Shown piece after piece: positions 54,302-64,000 of a DNA stretch of 64,000 nucleotides. This DNA comes from Circinella minor. Its lineage: Eukaryota > Mucoromycota > Mucoromycetes > Mucorales > Lichtheimiaceae. The notes beneath the pieces were generated by a model. That model worked only from the letters and a program-made list of their open reading frames with translations, did no database searches and was not told the origin of the DNA. The position numbers and the translations under genes were made by a program. Positions within the stretch are counted from its first letter, which is position 1. Each line of letters opens with the position of its first letter. The DNA lies in assembly GCA_016758965.1 (NCBI GenBank), contig JAEPRB010000037.1, positions 171,184 to 235,183 on the forward strand. The letters are read 5' to 3'.

Positions 54302-57047
54302 AATTTATTATTATATTTCTATAAGAAAGAAGAATGAATTCTTTAATTCCTTTTACTCTATAATACTATCACAGAGAATTTCAGTTTGCATGATCCCTGT
54401 AAAACATGATTTATGCAGCAAAAGAATAGAATAAATAAATTTCTATGGAAAGCTGAGATTTTTCTTTGTAGTAGGTATAGAGACCACAGATTGAAAAGCG
54501 TTAAAAATAACATACAAAAAAAAATAAACATGGGTCTATCGATATACATATATATATATATATTTGGATCACATTAAATAAACATACAACAACAAAAAAT
54601 ACGTTGGCAAAAATAGCTCATTTACAGACCTTTTGAATATTTAACCGAAAGAATTAACTGGGTTATATATATATATATATTTTACATAGTTAATTAAAAA
54701 ATATTAATGACGTGAAACATTATTTTAAATAACAGATCCATTTTAGATCATTTTTCCTCCATTCCTAAAACTTTTGAGGAGTGAGAATAAGGTTTTATAA
54801 ATGAATATAGGATGATTAATGATAAAAGAGTCATATTTATAAAAGTTCACAACTGAAATTCAGCATCAAAACCAATCTACGTACGTAGTATACAAAAGTT
54901 TGAGACTAGACAGGTATAAATATATAGTAAAAAATAAAACAAAAACGAAATCGTCATTGATCAATAATGAAGATAAAGTTTTTGGATGGTAAAAGCGGGT
55001 GAACTATTATTTCCAAATGTGCCTTTTGATTTATCATACAAATGGGTGATTCTATTGAGGAGATTCTAGGTTTTTATTATATTGGTACTTTTTAACTGAT
55101 AAAGCAATACCGTCAATTATCTAAAACATATAATAAAGGGTATCTTTCTTATGGGCTTAAATGGTTTTGAATATACAAAGAATACAAGTCCTTTTTTCCT
55201 TTATTATTATTACGTACTTTGTTGGATAGAGCGAGAAATTAAAAATTCTTGTGTTTTAAAATAAGAGACGTGCTTCCTGGATGCGGTGTAATTTTGAAAA
55301 CTCTCAGACAAACAGATATGATTTATTTTTGGTATCAAAAGTCATCAACGGTCTTACTCTACTCTAGAATATCCGACTTCAATTTAATTTTAAGATATTG
55401 CCTGTACTTTCCAAGTTCTTTCCTGTTTATTTTGGATCGTCATTATCATGGTTGGCTTTAAAGTTCATTGATCGCAATAAAATATAAAATTAAAAAAAAT
55501 GTGGTACTTTTATAATAACCCTATAGTAGTATTGCATTATTCTTGTCATACCACTTTATACTGTGTCACCAAAATATAGTCAACCTTGTCACTATAATTA
55601 AAATAGCTTTTTGAGACCTTCTTGGCAACCCAATGATTACTGTTGTTAGGTGGTACAAAAACATAATTTTTGCACAAAACACTCCATATACTTATTAATT
55701 TTTTTCTTATTGACATTGTAAACGGATAAAATGAAATAAAAGCGCTAATTTTCTTTTTCAATCAATTAAAATACTAACCTAATAAATCTTTTACGATCAA
55801 CTTGAACTCTCCGTGTAGGTTTAATTTCTTTATTTGCATGATAGTTTTGGTACACGTGTAAAGAAAGTAAGCGGGGTAAGTCATGAATTTATCCCTAAAA
55901 AATAATAAAGGACTATTCTTCAAGGGTTAAAGTTGGGAGAGAACACATGAAATATCGTATATAAAAAAAAAATTATACAAGTTTTCATAATAATAGCTTA
56001 CCGGGAGTAAAGTTTATAAAAAAGAAAGTTGTCTAACTTGGCGACACCAGCTGCTGAGCGCGTGTCTATATAAAAAAAAACACTTGTCAACGTATTCCCT
56101 CAATAAATAATTTGACATTGTACTACCATGTTTATCAAGAGAATGGTTCTGAGCAACCACAATTTCCAACCAGATATTGGAAAAAAAAAGGGGTGGGAGT
56201 AATAGGGTTTCTATATGCAGTATTTCATATATATCTTACTATGAAAACGTGTATAGGTTTTTCTTTTTATATATATATATTTATAAGCTTATGGTATCGA
56301 AAAACAACGGATGCCTATTATTCATATAGAATAATATTTATTTAATAATTTATCAAATGATCAAAAGAAAAACAGTTACATAAATAGGCCAAATCTCCTT
56401 CTTTTACACTCCTTTGAAAGTAAGATGAAATCTTATAAAAAAGAACAAAAACTATTAAACCAATATAATATCATAATTATAAAAAACCATTATAATTTGT
56501 TTGTTTATTATGGCGTTGGTTAGAGGCAGTACACTAGAAAAGAAATGCTTCATGCCCGAACCACGCACATCATCGTTTATTATTATTAGATTTTTAGGAG
56601 TGAAGATGAGTAATGAAAATTTATAACCAAGGAGATAATTTTAAGGAGATCCTAATATTTTTTGAGATGGTAACAAGACACGCGTTTACAAAATCCACAC
56701 ATTATGAAAAGAAAAGAGAGAGAAAAAATAAAATAAAAATAATTCTAAGGAGTTACAGTATAGATTTAGGGGGCGAGGAGGTCATATATTGTTGCTGTTG
56801 AGGGCTCTCACTTCCCTGACTTTTAATGGATAGATACATTGATTTAAATTTGTTGAAGGATATTCTAATAGTACGTAAATGTCAATTTGATTGACAATTC
56901 AATTATATATAAAAGGGCAAAAACATTCGAGACATTCTCTTCTTTTTTTTTTACTTTATTTTATATACAACAAAAAATCATATACCATCTAAGCCAATTC
57001 CTTTAACTTTTATATAATTAACTAATTACATATTATATACACACACA
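54302..57047. other. 2.7-kb intergenic DNA, no gene recognised
   Basis: I scanned both strands. There are TA runs (54545-54564, 54665-54681) and short ORFs without coding character. A stretch at 56506-56585 looked briefly tRNA-like (TGGCGTTGGTTAGAGGC) but has no T-arm. The last 150 nt carry a TATATAAAAGGGC-like core promoter (near 56906) for the secreted-protein gene. Confidence 0.5.
56904..56918 (+). promoter_or_regulatory. TATA-box-like element upstream of secreted-protein gene
   Basis: TATATATAAAAGGGC begins about 142 nt before the ATG at 57048, followed by a pyrimidine-rich stretch (TTCTCTTCTTTTTTTT), a usual fungal arrangement for a strongly expressed gene. In AT-rich DNA this is suggestive only. 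Confidence 0.4.
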
Positions 57048-57641
57048 ATGAAATTCTCTTTGACTATTGTATCCTTTGTTCTTTTTGCATTGACCGCAAC
57101 TGCAGTCCCTGTTCCTGGTGGCGTACAAGAAGCAAGTGGAAATGGTAGCGAAGGCGCTGTTTCGGGTGTGGTACGTTATTAAAATAATCAAATATAGTAT
57201 GCTGTTCAATCTATAATAATCAACTTCGATAAATAATATACACAAAACTCAAATTCTCGATTCATTTATTAAAATCTAGCTTAATGACGCATTAAAGGGT
57301 GGCATTGGTAACAAGACAAAACAAGAAATTATTATCTATCAATGTGGTAACGCCGACTACCAGAAGGCCAATAATAATGGTGCTGAAGGACCCACTAGCG
57401 GCATTGTAAGTGATACAAACAAAGCATATTAATTCGATTTTTTTTTTTTTTGATTGGTGAAAGTACTATGTTCTAACGCTTTTATTTCCATTATTACTAG
57501 CTAAACAAGCTTGCTAAAGATGGTTTATTTAACAAAAAAGATGTTTCTATTAAAATCATTCAAGGATGTCCCGAAGGTTCTGTACCTTATAATGAGTGTG
57601 ATGTGCCCTCTAAACATAGTATCACTAAAGATAAATATTAA
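57048..57641 (+). CDS. small secreted protein with internal repeat
   Basis: Exons 57048-57170, 57280-57405 and 57501-57641 (123, 126 and 141 nt, all phase 0) give 129 residues. MKFSLTIVSFVLFALTATAV is a clear signal peptide, likely cut after Ala19. The mature protein is about 110 residues with three cysteines (in YQCGN, QGCPE and NECDV). Exons 1 and 2 end in related sequences, NGSEGAVSGV and NGAEGPTSGI, and exons 2 and 3 begin with LNDALKGG and LNKLAKDG, so the exon-junction module is duplicated. No known family is recognised; no catalytic motif is visible. TATA-like sequence is present upstream. Confidence 0.8.
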
Positions 57642-58236
57642 GAAGTGACAAAGTAAACCTTCTCATTGGACACAAGAATTTTACTTACGAAGAAGATGGA
57701 GCCAAATAAATTTGATAATTATACATGATTTATACGTACAGCTCTTTGATTTCTTCTTCTTCTTTTCTATTCCCCTTTTGTGTTTTCATTTCAGTTACAT
57801 ATACATGAGAAATAAGTACTTCTAAATCAGTTAAGCACCCCCAAACCCCAATCGTAATATTTTCTTTGCACTTCGAAATAATTAAATTCATTCCTTTTTT
57901 ATTAAGAGAATACATAGATTTATTTTTTGTATGTATATTGCTTTGTTGATTTATGATTATTAATACTAACTTCGTTACGATTACGACTACTATGGTTATT
58001 ATTAGAGAGAGAGAGAGAAAGAAATAGAGATGGAAATATTTTAGAAAGTATAAGAAAAAAAAATTACTATGGAAAGAACAAATTTGTAAAAGAAAAGGAT
58101 GTCAAATTGAAAAGAAGAAACAAAAAAGTTAGATAGGTTTTGTGAAAGGAAGATGGGGGAGGGGGTTAGTTAGATACGAGAGAATAATAATAATAATAAA
58201 TATATGATGATAATAAATGAAAATAACACTTTTTTT
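57642..58236. other. spacer between convergent genes
   Basis: Purine-rich GA run near 58003-58030 and T-rich runs. No gene is visible. Confidence 0.6.
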
Positions 58237-62094
<3,858 letters not shown>

Positions 62095-62670
62095 TTACCT
62101 ACTTGACGTTTTCGTTGGAACGGATCGTTTATTAAAGCAGTGATAATACCTAATCGGGACGTAATCAAAAATATGTGTAAATATAAAGTTGATAATATAT
62201 GATAGAAGAGGTCGATGGATATATTCAGAATGATCCATAGTAGGTCGAATACATTGAACATGTGAATTATAATCTGTTGGAAATTTAATATTAACTGTTG
62301 TTTCCATATGATATATCATTCCATTTAATTCATTTTCAAAAGATGGATTCTTTTGTACAATTTTGAAATCATCACCCCAGAATACTCAAGAAAGACTACG
62401 GATGATACGTAATAATTTATTAGTTATTAATACGTACCTTGAATTAATAATAATATATATAAATACTTACAAGAAAGCAAGATTATCTCTATAATTTTTA
62501 TTCAATTTTGGATGTTCACATTGTGCACTATTTGAAATATAAAACCATCCAGTTATCCAATCCTCAAAATTTTCTACATGAATTGTATCAAGACAATTCC
62601 AATAGAGTTTCCATCGTTGTTCAAAAGTGGGTGATGCATGTGGTTTTAAAGTTGTCGTAATCGAATCCAT
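62095..62670 (-). pseudogene. truncated gene fragment, possibly alpha/beta-hydrolase-related
   Basis: Exon 1 from ATG 62670 to 62471 (HASPTFEQRWKLYWNCLDTI then HVENFEDWITGWFY) is followed by a GT-AG intron ending near 62443. A frame-consistent second part has one in-frame TGA near 62390 before FWGDDFKIVQKNPSFENELN, continuing through NSHVQCIRPTMDHSEYIHRP to a stop at 62095. The text resembles the N-terminal region of large lipase-like/alpha-beta-hydrolase proteins of Mucoromycota, but no catalytic Gly-x-Ser-x-Gly remains in the window. It appears truncated at its 3' side and disrupted. Confidence 0.4.
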
Positions 62671-62715
62671 GTTTTTCGAATATATAACCAAAAGATGAAT
62701 TCTAATAAAAACCAA

Positions 62716-64000
62716 ACAAGTAAAAGCATAATTATTATTATAATACTTTGGTATGTTGGGTTACACGTCCACTTTTGATGGTATTATAATAATTTCTTTT
62801 TATATATCTTGGCTTATAAAAAAAAAAGACGGAGAATTTGAGAGAATATATAAAATGTATAATCTGATAAGAATGAAAAAAGCTAAAAAGGAGAATTTAA
62901 TATAATAAAGGGAGAAAGGGAAAGGGTTAAAGAAGAAGAATAATTTTTTGATCAGAATTATAATAATCGGCATGAAAAACAACAACCAGGATTTGTTTTT
63001 GTGCAGCAGGATCACTTTTTTCCCTCCTCTGTTTTGTTTTTTTGATATAAATTTTAATTGCTTAAACCTCTAAGTCTTGCACGCAATGAGCCCAGCTCGG
63101 GTATGGAACGATCAAAATGACCGTATCTTCTTGTGGTCTTACTGAAGTTATATTATTATTATTTTGATTGGTAAAATCAATTATAGGTACAAGCTTACTT
63201 AATTATCATCTCGCCCTATCCTTTCCTTTTGTTTGAAAATGTTTAATTCTTTCATGTACATCCAGTGAAAGTCTATCACTAGATTTGTTGATAATAGCCG
63301 CCCACTTTTCACGTTTTTCTTCTTTTTTCAACTTCTTCATGTACTTTGTTCACTATATTCTATATGTGAAATTGTGATGTTGATCCAATCCAACGCTATA
63401 ATATATATTTATATAAATATATTCTTTCTGTTATGCACTGTCAGAAAAGTGTCATTCATGTACTTTTTTAGATCAAACATTAAACTTAAAAGGTTAAGAA
63501 TAAAACCAATATTTATTGTAATGAATTGATACAATAATGTTACATGTTATTTCACAGGTGAAGGAAGTTGAAAAGTAGGATCCAGACCGACTTCACTGAA
63601 TCTTTTTTTTATTGTTATAAGCTTTTACACTACAACATGCTACTACGACTACATAAAAAAAGCATGTTTCTTTTTACATTAAATAAGAATGTTGTTAACC
63701 AGCTGATTGTCATGGTAATGGAATGCCACAGCCTAATCTTAGTTTGACACGGAATGTTGCAGTCTATAGTTTTTAAAGATCTTGTTCGACTTATTTTTTT
63801 TTTTTTTTTTGACCCGGAACCGATTAGTTTCGCACTGTAATAAGCATGCTTTATGCCGGTTACCACACTGTTGGGGCTTTATCTGTAGGAGATAGCTATA
63901 TTCATTGGTTTTTTTCTTTCATTAAAAGTTGTTACCAAGACTATTTACTTTTTTTTTCTTTCTCTTTCCTTTCAACTACTTTTTTTTTTTTTTTGAAATG
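62716..64000. other. gene-poor end of window with coding-like scraps
   Basis: Minus-strand scraps look coded but cannot be joined: 63340-63206 (EKREKWAAIINKSSDRLSLD then VHERIKHFQTKGKDRAR, stop), about 63148-63070 (RRYGHFDRSIPELGSLRARL, stop), and about 63606-63553 (FSEVGLDPTFQLPSPVK, stop). They could be exons of one or more genes whose splice sites I cannot place, or relics. A gene running off the right edge cannot be excluded. Confidence 0.35.

Noticed and set aside
56506..56585. tRNA-like A-box sequence TGGCGTTGGTTAGAGGC
   Set aside because: No matching T-arm or acceptor stem follows within 90 nt.

Overview
The window is eukaryotic nuclear DNA from a filamentous fungus, most likely an early-diverging one of the Mucoromycota (Mucorales-like). 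The evidence is AT-rich intergenic DNA with long homopolymers and microsatellites, intron-dense genes with short GT-AG introns (14 coding exons in the SNF2 gene), fungal gene content, and transposon remnants (MULE-SWIM, DUF6729-type, Fanzor-type) typical of these genomes. The organism call is inference. All exon coordinates were derived by hand from reading frame continuity and GT-AG signals.

Layout. 1-3.7 kb: a complete 10-exon gene for a 595-residue orphan protein with a duplicated acidic tract. 3.7-10.6 kb: a gene-poor graveyard with a decayed MULE-SWIM transposase, a pogo/Tigger fragment and two orphan ORFs. 10.6-35.3 kb: mostly conserved genes: allantoicase (purine nitrogen recovery), a CorA/Mnr2-like Mg transporter, an orphan, ornithine decarboxylase (polyamines), a polyprenyl-diphosphate-synthase-like protein with eroded catalytic motifs (probably the Dlp1/PDSS2-type partner subunit for ubiquinone), casein kinase 2 beta, a HAL5/NPR-type kinase, ribosomal protein uL1/L10a, a DUF3176-like membrane protein, a small mitochondrial protein and the PP2A catalytic subunit.

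36.1-42.7 kb: the unusual part. A frameshifted DUF6729-type transposase is followed directly, on the same strand, by a broken, intron-containing Fanzor (eukaryotic TnpB/OMEGA-type RNA-guided nuclease) gene. The RuvC-I, RuvC-II-like, zinc-ribbon and RuvC-III motifs are all readable in order. The Fanzor has itself been hit by retroelements: a 5'-truncated LINE copy in its N-terminal half, and a 1.4-kb block (LTR-like sequence, LINE 3' end, unknown DNA) just before RuvC-I.

43.5-60.5 kb: conserved genes resume: SNF2/STH1-type remodeller, a three-exon LYR/DUF1763-like protein, a GRAMD4-like GRAM-domain membrane protein, a disordered orphan, a small secreted protein with an internal repeat at its exon junctions, and squalene epoxidase ERG1. 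60.5-64 kb is gene-poor with a truncated gene fragment. The housekeeping genes share no pathway and form no operon-like cluster; the transposon-rich segments lie between them.
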